A DNA stretch of 64,000 nt, from positions 1-64,000 of the forward strand of contig NZ_QKNX01000007.1 in the NCBI RefSeq assembly GCF_005239135.1. The letters run 5' to 3'. Shown piece by piece: positions 28,130 through 36,492 of the stretch. The stretch comes from Natronomonas salsuginis. GTDB taxonomy: Archaea > Halobacteriota > Halobacteria > Halobacteriales > Haloarculaceae. The translations under genes and the position numbers were made by a program. The notes beneath the pieces are model-generated. The model worked only from the letters and a program-made list of their open reading frames with translations. It made no database searches and had not been told where the DNA came from. Position 1 is the first letter of the stretch; each line of letters opens with the position of its first letter.

Positions 28130-28627
28130 CTACTCGTCGGACAGTTCGATGTCGAGCCGTTCTTCCAGCGCGTCGATGACCGATCCGCCGACGTTCGCGC
28201 GGGCCGCACGGCCCTGTTCGACCGCCACGAGGTCGTCCTCGTCGACACCGAGTTCGATCGCGAGTTCGTCGGTCTGGAGTCCCGCGTTCTGACGGGCCTC
28301 CTCGACGAGCTGTCCGTAGCCGCGAACCAGATACGGCAGCGGATCGTCCTCGTAATCGGTGCCGCTCTCCCAGTCCGTTTCGATGGTTCGAGCGTCGTCG
28401 AGTCTGGCGGCGTTCTGTGCGGCCTTCCGACGGCGATCGCTCGCCCGCCCGTCGTTCGCGGAGGCCGACGTCGACCGCTTCGTCTCGCCGTGTCGGGCGC
28501 ACTCCGCACAGACCTCGAGCGTCGCCCCGGCGACGGTTTCGGTTTGCAACGGCGTCCCGTCGGCCCCACAGAGTTCGCAGGCACCACCGGAGTCACCTCC
28601 GATACCGCCGGTGGAGTATTTCGTCAT
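28130..28627 (-). CDS. Multiprotein bridging factor 1-like (zinc ribbon plus HTH)
   Basis: The 165-residue protein has an N-terminal zinc ribbon (CELCGADG ... CAECARHG), a charged linker and a C-terminal Cro/C1-type HTH (QLVEEARQNAGLQTDELAIELGVDEDDL). This is the archaeal MBF1 layout; MBF1 is linked to translation and transcription roles in archaea. The frame extends to 28876 across the tRNA-Leu gene, so the start MTKYSTGGIGGD at 28627 is used. Confidence 0.85.
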   Translation of the reverse strand: MTKYSTGGIGGDSGGACELCGADGTPLQTETVAGATLEVCAECARHGETKRSTSASANDGRASDRRRKAAQNAARLDDARTIETDWESGTDYEDDPLPYLVRGYGQLVEEARQNAGLQTDELAIELGVDEDDLVAVEQGRAARANVGGSVIDALEERLDIELSDE

Positions 28628-28794
28628 ACGAGAGATGAGCGTGGGAGCGTACTTCAACCCCGCGTTCGCGCGATCGGAACCCGGTTCACTGCCCCGCCGG
28701 GTGTGAGTCCGTCCCCACCGAGCCCGAAAACCGACAACCCTTTTAGCGACCCTCGGAAAGGGGTGAATGCGGAAAACGACGACAGCACACGAGT

Positions 28795-28879
28795 GCGTGG
28801 GTAGCCAAGCCAGGCCAACGGCGCAGCGTTGAGGGCGCTGTCCTGTAGAGGTCCGCCGGTTCAAATCCGGTCCCACGCA
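28795..28879 (+). tRNA. tRNA-Leu(GAG)
   Basis: The 85-nt class II tRNA has acceptor GCGTGGG/CCCACGC with discriminator A. The anticodon stem CAGCG/CGCTG encloses loop TTGAGGG (anticodon GAG). It has a long variable arm and T-arm CCGG(TTCAAAT)CCGG. CCA is not encoded. A TTTTTAG element lies about 55 nt upstream. Confidence 0.95.
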
Positions 28880-28884
28880 CTGTT

Positions 28885-28934
28885 GGCGGCCCGCAGCCGC
28901 CGAATATCAGTGCGGGTGCTCGAAGACAGCACCC
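28885..28934 (+). terminator. Two stem-loops after tRNA-Leu
   Basis: GGCGGC-ccgca-GCCGCC (28885-28901) and GGGTGCT-cgaagac-AGCACCC (28914-28934) follow the tRNA within 6 and 35 nt. They could define the 3' end of the precursor or protect it. No T-run follows, so a terminator role is inference. Confidence 0.35.
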
Positions 28935-29054
28935 ACGCAAACTTCTCCGGCGACAGCGCGAACAGCGCACGCTCCACTCGTCCCGTCGACCGCGACGGGG
29001 GATAGAACGATTCCGATCAACAACACATATTCCCAAGCGGTGAGTAAGGCGGGT

Positions 29055-29633
29055 ATGACGACCGGCGATACGATGGTTCGTGCGTGGGCTCGCGAGCACG
29101 TCCCTGCGTTGACCGCTATCCTGTCGATCGCCTCGCTCGCGCTCGTCTTCGGCGCAGCGTTACAGGTGATTCCTGCCGCGGCACTTCCCCGCGTTGAATC
29201 GCTGTTGAACGCGATTCCGCACGTAAACGCGATCATCAGTCTGAGCGCGATCGGGACGATCCTCCTCGGCGTCCGCGAGATCAGACGCGGAAACGTCGAC
29301 CGACATCGAGCGCTGATGCTCGCCAGCTTCGCCCTGTTCGCGGCGTTTTTGCTGCTGTATCTCTACCGCGTCACGCTCGTCGGCCCCAGCGACTTCCCGG
29401 GGCCGAGCGCGGTGCGAACGTACCTGTATCTCCCGTTCCTCGCGATCCACATCGCACTCGCCGTAATCTGTATCCCGTTCGTGTTTTACGCGCTGTTGTC
29501 CGCCGGCACGCGATCGGTGTCGGAGATCTACGGGACGAACCACCGTCGAGCCGGCCGGGTGGCCGCGAGCCTGTGGCTCGTCTCCTTCTCGATGGGGATC
29601 GTGATCTACGCGCTGTTGTATCACGTCTACTGA
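29055..29633 (+). CDS. DUF420 membrane protein
   Basis: About 190 residues with five membrane helices. The pattern of His and Asn/Arg residues (NAIPHVNAIISLSAIG, RHRALMLASFALFAAFLLLY, LPFLAIHIALAVICIP, NHRRAGRVAASLWL) matches DUF420, which is associated with cytochrome oxidase/terminal oxidase assembly (CtaM-type). An upstream GTG at 29040 is in frame; ATG 29055 has a TATA-like acatattc about 27 nt upstream. Role in respiration is inferred from the family. Confidence 0.82.
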   Translation: MTTGDTMVRAWAREHVPALTAILSIASLALVFGAALQVIPAAALPRVESLLNAIPHVNAIISLSAIGTILLGVREIRRGNVDRHRALMLASFALFAAFLLLYLYRVTLVGPSDFPGPSAVRTYLYLPFLAIHIALAVICIPFVFYALLSAGTRSVSEIYGTNHRRAGRVAASLWLVSFSMGIVIYALLYHVY

Positions 29634-29663
29634 CGAACGGCCGCGGATCGATCAAGGACGCGC

Positions 29664-29837
29664 TCAGAGCGCTTTGAGCGTCTGCAGATCGTGTTCGGTC
29701 CGCGCGAACTCCGAGAGTCGACGACTCGCGTGACAGCCCGGACAGTGGAAGGTTCGGGCGGGTTCCGGGAGTTCGTTGGGCGACTTTTGCCACGCCTTAC
29801 CGCACTCGGGGCACAGGAGACGGACGTACGTTTCCAT
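29664..29837 (-). CDS. 57-residue zinc-ribbon protein
   Basis: A small gene read on the minus strand from ATG 29837 to TGA 29664. The product has two CxxC pairs: LLCPECGKAW at residues 7-16 and FHCPGCHASR at 30-39, a classic zinc ribbon, followed by a charged helix. Conserved tiny zinc ribbons of this sort are common in haloarchaea near transcription genes; here it lies 124 bp from the end of the TFB gene on the same strand. Function unknown. Confidence 0.75.
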   Translation of the reverse strand: METYVRLLCPECGKAWQKSPNELPEPARTFHCPGCHASRRLSEFARTEHDLQTLKAL

Positions 29838-29961
29838 GTCCGGTCTATTGATGGCGAAGTATGAAAACCTTTGTCACAGTATTGCCGAGGGAGAACCCGA
29901 CATCGAACCGTGGAAACGGCGGTGGACCGGCAAAAGATCACAGAGCCAAGTCACCGCCAGT

Positions 29962-30936
29962 CTACGCGGTCGCGATTTCGCCCGCTTCGAGGAGTTCCTT
30001 GTACCGGTTTCGGATAGTGACCTCGGAGATGTCAGCGACCTCGCTGACATCGTTTTGCGTGACCTTCTCGTTGCAGAGCAACGCGGCGGCGTAGACGGCC
30101 GCCGCCGCCAGCCCGACCGGCGACTTTCCGGAGAGGAGCCCGTCGCCGCGTGCGGCGTCGATGAGTTCGCGAGCGCGTCGTTCGACCTCGTCGGAGAGAT
30201 CGAGATCGCTCACGAACCGGGGGATGTAGCTCTCCGGATCCGCGGGGGCGACCTCGAGATTCAGTTCTCGGATGATGTATCGATACGTCCGAGTCAACTC
30301 CATCCGATCGACGCGGGAGACGCGCTCTATTTCATCGAGGCTGCGCGGGACGCCGGCCTGCCGGGCCGCGGTGTACAGCGCGGCGGTGGAGACGCCCTCG
30401 ATGGAGCGGCCGGGCAGCAGGTTTTCGTCGAGCGCGCGGCGGTAGATGACGCTGGCTGTTTCGCGGACGTTCTCGGGGAGGCCGAGCGCGCTCGCCATCC
30501 GGTCGATCTCGCCGAGCGCCTGCTTGAGATTGCGCTCTTTGGAGTCGCGCGTGCGAAAACGCTCGTTCCACGTGCGGAGTCGCTGCATCTTCTGGCGCTG
30601 ACGAGTCGAGAGCTGCTTCCCGTAGGCGTCTTTGTCCTGCCAACCGATGTTGGTGGAGAGCCCCTTGTCGTGCATCATGTTGGTCGTCGGGGCACCCACG
30701 CGGGATTTTTGATCCTTCTCGGCGCTATCGAAGGCGCGCCACTCCGGGCCACGGTCGATCGAGTCCTCTTCGACCACCAGGCCGCACTCCGTGCACACCG
30801 TCTCCCCGTGCTCCGAGTCAGCTTCCAAACGGGCACCACACTCGGGACAGGTGGAGACGGACTCCGTGCTGTCTACTCGCTCCGTCGGTTCGGTTCGGCT
30901 CTTCTCCGTGTAGGTTCGAATTTTGGTGTCACTCAT
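29962..30936 (-). CDS. tfb: Transcription initiation factor IIB (TFB)
   Basis: The 324-residue basal factor bridges TBP and RNA polymerase and reads the BRE. It has a zinc ribbon (CPECGARL ... TVCTECGLVVEED), the B-reader/linker (RGPEWRAFDSAEKDQKSR, GAPTTNMMHDKGLSTNIGW) and two cyclin repeats ending with the HTH NDVSEVADISEVTIRNRYKEL. Haloarchaea have several TFB paralogues with distinct regulons; which one this is cannot be told. Upstream is an AT-rich region with a likely TATA near 31022-31034, implying a leader of about 65 nt. Confidence 0.95.
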   Translation of the reverse strand: MSDTKIRTYTEKSRTEPTERVDSTESVSTCPECGARLEADSEHGETVCTECGLVVEEDSIDRGPEWRAFDSAEKDQKSRVGAPTTNMMHDKGLSTNIGWQDKDAYGKQLSTRQRQKMQRLRTWNERFRTRDSKERNLKQALGEIDRMASALGLPENVRETASVIYRRALDENLLPGRSIEGVSTAALYTAARQAGVPRSLDEIERVSRVDRMELTRTYRYIIRELNLEVAPADPESYIPRFVSDLDLSDEVERRARELIDAARGDGLLSGKSPVGLAAAAVYAAALLCNEKVTQNDVSEVADISEVTIRNRYKELLEAGEIATA

Positions 30937-31174
30937 GGTGGGCGAGTTACGTCCTGCTCCGGAGGTGGGGGAACCAAAGAATCCGGGCGGACTACTCCTA
31001 TCTCAACGTTAGTTCGAAAACTACTTAAATGTTTCGTAAGCGCACATCCTGAAAGCACCGAAATTCGGCGTATTGAGCAGTATTATACGGTACCGAATGT
31101 CGTGCGATACGATTCCTCAATGATATATTGGTAATAAATATTTTTGTAAGAGTATCGGCAGCCGTGAGCATCGA

Positions 31175-31459
31175 TCACACGGTGAAGAGGTGCCCATCCG
31201 TCGGGACTTCGAACACACCGATTCGTGCGCCCGCGTCCATCCAGCCGTGGCCGTACGAGAACGACGCGAGGGCGTTCACCGGATCGCCCTGTGTCCGAAA
31301 ATGCCGACCATCTTCGAGATACGAAGCCGCCATTTCGCGAAACTCGACGGCCGCCTCGTACAGCGGTGTTCCCTCCTGTGGTGCGATTTCGGCGGCTTCG
31401 AGCGCCGACGAAAGCAGCGTTTCGTACCGGTCGGTCTTCTCTTCGAGATCAGCAGGCAT
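31175..31459 (-). CDS. DUF357 family protein
   Basis: A 94-residue all-helical acidic protein. MPADLEEKTDRYETLLSSAL and DPVNALASFSYGHGWMDAGAR match the archaeal DUF357 family, small helical-bundle proteins of unknown role. It lies between tfb and padR on the same strand, 48 bp after padR, so it may be co-transcribed with padR. Confidence 0.85.
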   Translation of the reverse strand: MPADLEEKTDRYETLLSSALEAAEIAPQEGTPLYEAAVEFREMAASYLEDGRHFRTQGDPVNALASFSYGHGWMDAGARIGVFEVPTDGHLFTV

Positions 31460-31507
31460 AGTCGTTTGTCGGGCGTCGCGTACAAAACGAGATTGGCTTC
31501 GGTCGCC

Positions 31508-31786
31508 CTATTCGATGTCGACGTACTGGTCCTCCCAGTCGCGTCTGGCATCGATCTCTCGACGGCCGCGTCGGGTGAGCGTGTAGAAGTTCGTTCGTCG
31601 GTCCCGCTGGCCCTTCTCGACGAGGCCCTTCTCGACGAGGGTGTCGAGGTTCGGATAGAGCCGTCCGTGGTGGATCTCCTTTTCGTAGTAGTCCTCGAGT
31701 TCCTCTTTGATCGCCAATCCGTGAGGTTCTTCGAGACCGGCAATCACGTACAGTAGGTCACGCTGAAATCCTGTCAGGTCGTGCAT
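31508..31786 (-). CDS. PadR family transcriptional regulator
   Basis: A 92-residue winged-helix protein with the PadR core: FQRDLLYVIAGLEEPHGLAI, then HHGRLYPNLDTLVEKGLVEK (recognition helix and wing) and FYTLTRRGRREID. It lacks the long C-terminal dimerisation helices of bacterial PadR, as is usual in haloarchaea. A TATA-like ATATATTTAAC is on the minus strand about 40 nt upstream, giving a short leader where self-binding could occur. Confidence 0.88.
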   Translation of the reverse strand: MHDLTGFQRDLLYVIAGLEEPHGLAIKEELEDYYEKEIHHGRLYPNLDTLVEKGLVEKGQRDRRTNFYTLTRRGRREIDARRDWEDQYVDIE

Positions 31787-32254
31787 CGGTGAGATCTATA
31801 CGCATGTTACCGTCGTGTTAGGTTAAATATATCGGAACGACCCCACGAGTAGAGTCCGTCGAAACCCGTTCACAGAGCAGTATACCGAAACAATAGGGCA
31901 ACCATGGACATCGGAATCCATATCAGCAAATTGTCTCGATATGCACGAACCGGCGGCAGGTGTCGTCTCAGATTGCGTAACATACAGCCCGGTGAGGGAT
32001 TCGAGACGGCGAAATGGTTGAGCAAACTGGTTCCCGATGGCGAAGCGGCCGAAGGCGCGCTCGGGACGGACGACCCGTTATCGATCGTTGTTCAGCGAGA
32101 GAGGAAAGCGGCCGACCGGATGAAAAGGACCGGTCGGACACTTGCCGCCCTGAATTGGTCCCCGCTGACGCTTCGGCCCTCCAAGCGAAGCGTCATTGTA
32201 CATAAGTGGATACCGGGGTATAAATGTACCGGAGCGGGCGCGCCGAGCGTCCGA
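31787..32254. other. 468-bp spacer without a convincing gene
   Basis: The long plus-strand frame here (31904-32662) crosses a conserved minus-strand gene and has no family pattern, so I do not call it. The AT-rich left part is the padR promoter. The right half contains two strong stem-loops, listed separately. Confidence 0.5.
32112..32195. ncRNA. Candidate structured RNA: two perfect stem-loops
   Basis: CCGACCGG/CCGGTCGG (32112-32119 with 32130-32137) and TGACGCTTCG/CGAAGCGTCA (32166-32175 with 32186-32195) are perfect 8- and 10-bp stems, each with a 10-nt loop, 28 bp apart in a gene-free spacer. Strand is unknown. It could be a small RNA, a 3'-end structure for the minus-strand gene at 32255-32401, or chance in GC-rich DNA. 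Confidence 0.3.
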
Positions 32255-32401
32255 TCAGATGTACTCCTCTTCGAGCACCCAGCCGAGCGCTCTCTTATAA
32301 TACGTGAACATTTGACGCACGCCCTCGTGGTTCATATCTTCGTCGTCCAGTTCCGCCTTCAGGAATTCATATTGTTCGCGTATCTCCGCTTCGTCACGCA
32401 T
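32255..32401 (-). CDS. 48-residue conserved haloarchaeal small protein
   Basis: The minus strand encodes MRDEAEIREQYEFLKAELDD and then DEDMNHEGVRQMFTYYKRAL GWVLEEEYI, a charged two-helix protein that I recognise as a recurrent small haloarchaeal family. The frame can start 13 codons upstream at 32440, but the shorter form carries the family-like N-terminus. No cysteine or catalytic motif is seen. Function unknown. Confidence 0.6.
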   Translation of the reverse strand: MRDEAEIREQYEFLKAELDDEDMNHEGVRQMFTYYKRALGWVLEEEYI

Positions 32402-32658
32402 ATGCGAATTACGGCTACCACACACATGAAGGTTGGTCATCGATCGGGGTCGGTCGTCCCGCCGGTCAAAACGTCCACCTCCCGCTCGAGATTAGCGCCG
32501 CGCACGCGTGGGCTACATGAGCTGGCGGAACGCCCGCCGACCGCTTCGGGATCGACGTGTCTCCGGCAGTATGCTCGAGGTGGCCCGGGCCGACGAGCAT
32601 TTCGAGTCGTTCGGCGTGTAGCCGAGGGTGTTTTCACCCGCGGCATCCCAGTGTCGGT

Positions 32659-33369
32659 ATGAAGATCCGCGGCCAACGGGAGTGCAAGGCGTGTGGGACC
32701 CAGTGGTCGTACTACGAGACGGGCGAGATATCCTGCCCGTCGTGTGGGAGCCACCACAGCGTGGGCACCGACGACGAGCGGACTCTCCACACGGCCACGT
32801 CGGCGACGCTGGATCTGACGCCGCTTCGCGGGAACGTCGATTCGGAGCCGATCGGTAGGCTCGCCGACCGTGCCAGCGATCGAGCGCGTGGGTTCACTCG
32901 GGGATACGGATTCATCGACGCCGGGCGGCTCCGGCCGCTCGACGACGCGTATCTGGCGGCGATGGAACTCAAGCACGTCGCCGCAGAACTCGGCCGGCGG
33001 CTGACCGTCGACGAGGACGAGGAGTGGTACTTCAGCGGCTTGCTGCGCGCCGACGAGGGGGATCGACCCGACAACGACTCGGTTCCGCGATCGTTGCGGG
33101 CCGCTCGCGGGCTCGCGTGCGCCAACGCGGTTCGGGAGTATCGAGCCGACCTTCGGAGCTACGTTCAGGAACATCCGGATTCCGCCGTAGACGGCGCGCT
33201 AGAGCGGCTCGGTACCCACATCAAGCGGATCCGCGCGCTTGATGGGGACGTGCCGCCGCCGGAGGCTGAGAGGCTTGTGGCGGCGGCACGTTCCATCGGC
33301 CGCTACCTGATCGACGGTGACGAAGGGGAGCTGACGCTGGCCGAATCGCGGCTCGATTCGCTCGAGTAA
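32659..33369 (+). CDS. Zinc-ribbon protein with helical C-terminal domain
   Basis: A 236-residue protein starting MKIRGQRECKACGTQWSYYE; the N-terminal TFIIB-like ribbon uses CKACG and CPSCGSHH. The remainder is an acidic, helical domain (RDxGFxxxGRLRPLDDAYLAAMELKHVA-like) of unknown fold, conserved only in haloarchaea as far as I recall. The frame is open from 32557 but ATG 32659 begins the ribbon. It may bind nucleic acid or a protein partner; this is inference. Confidence 0.7.
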   Translation: MKIRGQRECKACGTQWSYYETGEISCPSCGSHHSVGTDDERTLHTATSATLDLTPLRGNVDSEPIGRLADRASDRARGFTRGYGFIDAGRLRPLDDAYLAAMELKHVAAELGRRLTVDEDEEWYFSGLLRADEGDRPDNDSVPRSLRAARGLACANAVREYRADLRSYVQEHPDSAVDGALERLGTHIKRIRALDGDVPPPEAERLVAAARSIGRYLIDGDEGELTLAESRLDSLE

Positions 33370-33498
33370 CACCGACGCCGCAGGTGGTGGCGAACAGGCG
33401 ACACCGGCGACGACTCCACGTTCCGTGTCTCGCACACCCGCCTCGGCGGAACGCGGTCGATCTCTCAGCGCATGAGGTCGGTGGCCGCGTGTTCGTAT

Positions 33499-33999
33499 TT
33501 AAACGTACGTACCGAAGAGCCGACGGACGAGATCCCGATCGAACGTGTGCTCCGGGACGCTCGAGAACCACTCGACGGCGTCGATGGCTGGGTCGGTGGG
33601 GCCGCTCCGAAGAACGGAACGCGGCTCGGTCGGACGGGCGACGAACGTGACGAACCGAAACTCGTAGGACGCATTCGAGTCGCGTCGGACGAACGTCTGT
33701 TCGGCGATCGCGCCGAGCCCGACGATATCGATGTCGAGGCCGGTCTCCTCGTGAATTTCCCGACGAGCGCCGGCCTCGGGCGTCTCGGCGGCTTCGAGGC
33801 GACCGCCGGGGAGCAGCCACGTCTCGCCCTCGCGGACGAACAGCCCGCGGCCGTCGTGCACGACGAGCGCACCGACGCCCCAGCCGCCGTCGTCGCCACG
33901 GGCGACTCCTTTCTCGAAGCGTTCCGGATCGATCTCCACGCGTTCGACCTTGCGGTAGCAATCGCCGTACCGTGCGGATAGATCGTCGATCGAGGGCAT
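33499..33999 (-). CDS. NUDIX hydrolase
   Basis: A 166-residue protein with an intact NUDIX box ([18 protein letters not shown] followed by HEETG), so it should hydrolyse a nucleoside diphosphate linked to another group with Mg2+. The N-terminal 35 residues ([20 protein letters not shown]) form a short helical extension found in haloarchaeal homologues. Three bases separate it from folD upstream, so it is probably in the folD transcript. Substrate unknown. Confidence 0.87.
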   Translation of the reverse strand: MPSIDDLSARYGDCYRKVERVEIDPERFEKGVARGDDGGWGVGALVVHDGRGLFVREGETWLLPGGRLEAAETPEAGARREIHEETGLDIDIVGLGAIAEQTFVRRDSNASYEFRFVTFVARPTEPRSVLRSGPTDPAIDAVEWFSSVPEHTFDRDLVRRLFGTYV

Positions 34000-34002
34000 C
34001 AG

Positions 34003-34896
34003 TCAGGGGAGGTCGACGTCGACGTCGTGTTGCAGACCGGCCGCTTTCACCGTGTTGTACAGCAACATCGCGCGGGTCATGGGTCCGACGCCGCCGGGGA
34101 CGGGGGTGATCGCCCCGGCGACCTCTGCGACGGCGTCGTAGTCGACGTCACCGACCAGTTCGTAGCCCTTCTCGGTGTCGGCATCCACGCGGTTGACCCC
34201 CACGTCGATGACCGTCGTGCCATCGGTTACCATCTCCGCGTCGATGATTTCGGCGAGGCCGACGGCCGCCACGAGGATATCCGCGTTTCGGGCCTTTTCG
34301 GTCAGGTCCTCCGTTCGGGAGTGACAGACGGTGACCGTCGCGTTCCCGTCGTCTGCTTTCTGGAGCAGGAGGTTCGCGAGCGGCTTGCCGACGATGTTCG
34401 AGCGGCCGACGATGACCGCATCGGCACTCTCGGTCTCGATCTCGTACGCCTCGAGCAGTTTCTGGATGCCGTGGGGCGTGCACGGGCGATAGCGGTCGTT
34501 CCCGGCGACGAGGCGGCCGACATTTTCGGGGTGGAAGCCGTCGACGTCCTTCACCGGGTCGATCCGCCTGAGGACGCGCCGTTCGTCGACGTGCTCGGGA
34601 ACGGGCATCTGGACCAAGATACCGTTGACCGTGGGGTCGGCGTTGAGTTCGTCGATCGTGTCGTAGAGCTCTGCTGCTGGCGCGTCGGGGTCGATTTCGA
34701 CGTGGATCCCGTCGATTCCGACCTCCTCGCAGTCGCGCTGTTTCATCGAGACGTACGTCTCGCTGGCGGGATCGTCGCTCATCAACACGGTCGCGAGTCC
34801 GGGTTCGACGCCCTCGTCGTCGAGCGTCGCGATGCACGCCGCGAGCGATTCGCGAATGTCGGCGGCGACGGCCTTTCCGTCGATGACCTCGGTCAT
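34003..34896 (-). CDS. folD: Methylenetetrahydrofolate dehydrogenase/cyclohydrolase
   Basis: The 297-residue bifunctional enzyme interconverts 5,10-methylene-, methenyl- and 10-formyl-THF. It shows the catalytic YVSMKQRDCEEVGI lysine motif (YxxxK), GILVQMPVPEHVD, DVDGFHPENVGRL, the NAD(P) motif VIVGRSNIVGKPLANLL and the closing TPVPGGVGPMTRAML. In this window it sits in the same orientation and within 3 kb of glyA, which feeds methylene-THF, so one-carbon supply genes are clustered. Confidence 0.95.
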   Translation of the reverse strand: MTEVIDGKAVAADIRESLAACIATLDDEGVEPGLATVLMSDDPASETYVSMKQRDCEEVGIDGIHVEIDPDAPAAELYDTIDELNADPTVNGILVQMPVPEHVDERRVLRRIDPVKDVDGFHPENVGRLVAGNDRYRPCTPHGIQKLLEAYEIETESADAVIVGRSNIVGKPLANLLLQKADDGNATVTVCHSRTEDLTEKARNADILVAAVGLAEIIDAEMVTDGTTVIDVGVNRVDADTEKGYELVGDVDYDAVAEVAGAITPVPGGVGPMTRAMLLYNTVKAAGLQHDVDVDLP

Positions 34897-34997
34897 TGTC
34901 GAAAGAGGGGTCGCCCGGACGTATCAATGATTCGGGTTCGTGGTGTTTCTGCGTGTATTGTGCGCTCGAATAGGCACGAACGTGCCATCCGATGGGC

Positions 34998-36410
34998 TCA
35001 CAGTTCCCCGTCGAGCACCTTTGCGGCCGTCAACACCGGGTCCCACGTGGTGTTGAACGGCGGCGCGTACGCGAGGTCGTAGTTCGCGAGGTCGTCGACG
35101 GTGGCCCCCTCGGTGACCGCGCCGACGAGGGCGTGGCTCCGGTGGACGGCCCCCTCGCCGTACTCGCTCACGAGGCTGCCGCCGAGCACTCGGCCGGACT
35201 CGCGATCGGCCGTCAGCGTCACGCGAACCGTTCCGCCTTCCGGGTAGTAGCCGGCTCGCGACTTCGCATCGATGGTCTTCGAAATCGGGTCGAATCCCGC
35301 CTCTCGGGCTTCCTCCTCGTCTAGCAGTCCAGTCCGAGCCGCCTCGACCTCGAAGGCTTTGACGGCCGCCGTGCCGGCGATCCCCCCGGCCACGGACGGC
35401 GTGCCTGCGACGGTCTGGCCGACGGCCCGACCGTGTCGGTTCGCGGTCAGCGCGAGCGGGACGTAGTCCGGTTCGTCGGTCACGACGTGTTCGGCCTCCG
35501 AACAGTCGCCGGCCGCGTACACGTCCGGTAGGTTCGTCTCGCGGTATGCGTCGGTCGCGATCGCGCCCGTTGGCCCGAGTTCGATTCCCGCATCCTCGGC
35601 CAGTTCGGTCCGCGGGCTGACGCCCGTTCCGAGGAGAACCATCTCGACGGGAACCCGTTCGTCGGCCGTCGCGACGGCCTCGACGGCGGCCGAACCCTCG
35701 ATCGACTCGACTTCGGCGTCCAGATACACGGCGACCGACTGGTCTTCGAGATGCTCGGCGACGGCCTCGCTTGTCGCTTGACTGAACCCCCTGAGCACGC
35801 GGTCGCCGCGCTGGAAGAGGTGCACCTCGAAATCGTTCGCGACCAGCGCTTCCGCCATCTCGATGCCGATGTAGCCGCCACCGACGACGGCGACGGGCCC
35901 GGTGCAGTTCTCGAGATACTGACACGCCGGACCGCGGTCGGGCTGGTCGCTTGGCGACGACTCGCGCGATCGGGCGACGAACTCGCGGAGCTCCTTCCCA
36001 TCGGTCATCGACCCGAGCGTGTAGACGCCGTCGAGGTCGATTCCGTCGATCGACGGCTCGATCGCCGCCGCCCCGGTCGCGATCAGCAGGTGATCGTACG
36101 GCTGGACGGTTTCGCCGTCCCCGCTGCGGGCGGTCACCGTTCGGTTCTCGGGATCGATATGGGTGACCTCGTGTCCGGTCCGGAGATCGATGTGGCGCTC
36201 CTCGCGAAACTCCTCGGGCGTGACCGAGACGAGCTCGTCGAGCGATTGGATCTCGCCTTTCACGTAGTACGGGAGCCCGCAGGCCCCATAGGAGACCCAC
36301 TGTCCCTTCTCGAAGACGACCACGTCGAGGTCCGGTTCGTCGCGTTTCGCCTTGCTCGCTGCAGACATACCGGCCGCGTCGCCGCCGATGACGACGAATG
36401 TCTCGTCCAT
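34998..36410 (-). CDS. FAD-dependent pyridine nucleotide-disulfide oxidoreductase, CoA-disulfide reductase-like
   Basis: A 470-residue flavoprotein: FAD motif FVVIGGDAAGMSAASKAKR, single active Cys in SYGACGLPYYVKGEI, NAD motif AVVGGGYIGIEMAEAL, and the second FAD motif YAAGDCSEAEH. One redox Cys with the dimerisation domain at the C-terminus fits CoA-disulfide reductase, NADH oxidase or persulfide reductase; these cannot be separated by sequence alone. The start MDETFVV at 36410 is used, though the frame extends into glyA. It lies between glyA and folD on the same strand. Confidence 0.82.
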   Translation of the reverse strand: MDETFVVIGGDAAGMSAASKAKRDEPDLDVVVFEKGQWVSYGACGLPYYVKGEIQSLDELVSVTPEEFREERHIDLRTGHEVTHIDPENRTVTARSGDGETVQPYDHLLIATGAAAIEPSIDGIDLDGVYTLGSMTDGKELREFVARSRESSPSDQPDRGPACQYLENCTGPVAVVGGGYIGIEMAEALVANDFEVHLFQRGDRVLRGFSQATSEAVAEHLEDQSVAVYLDAEVESIEGSAAVEAVATADERVPVEMVLLGTGVSPRTELAEDAGIELGPTGAIATDAYRETNLPDVYAAGDCSEAEHVVTDEPDYVPLALTANRHGRAVGQTVAGTPSVAGGIAGTAAVKAFEVEAARTGLLDEEEAREAGFDPISKTIDAKSRAGYYPEGGTVRVTLTADRESGRVLGGSLVSEYGEGAVHRSHALVGAVTEGATVDDLANYDLAYAPPFNTTWDPVLTAAKVLDGEL

Positions 36411-36492
36411 ACCGCGACGATGAACCGGGGTGATAAAAAATCGAAGCCCGAATGCGCCGCGTGCGTCCGAGGGACGGCGACTCGGCGAGCGA

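Noticed and set aside
31904..32662. 252-codon plus-strand ORF
   Set aside because: It crosses the conserved small minus-strand gene and the start of the zinc-ribbon gene, with no recognisable domain.
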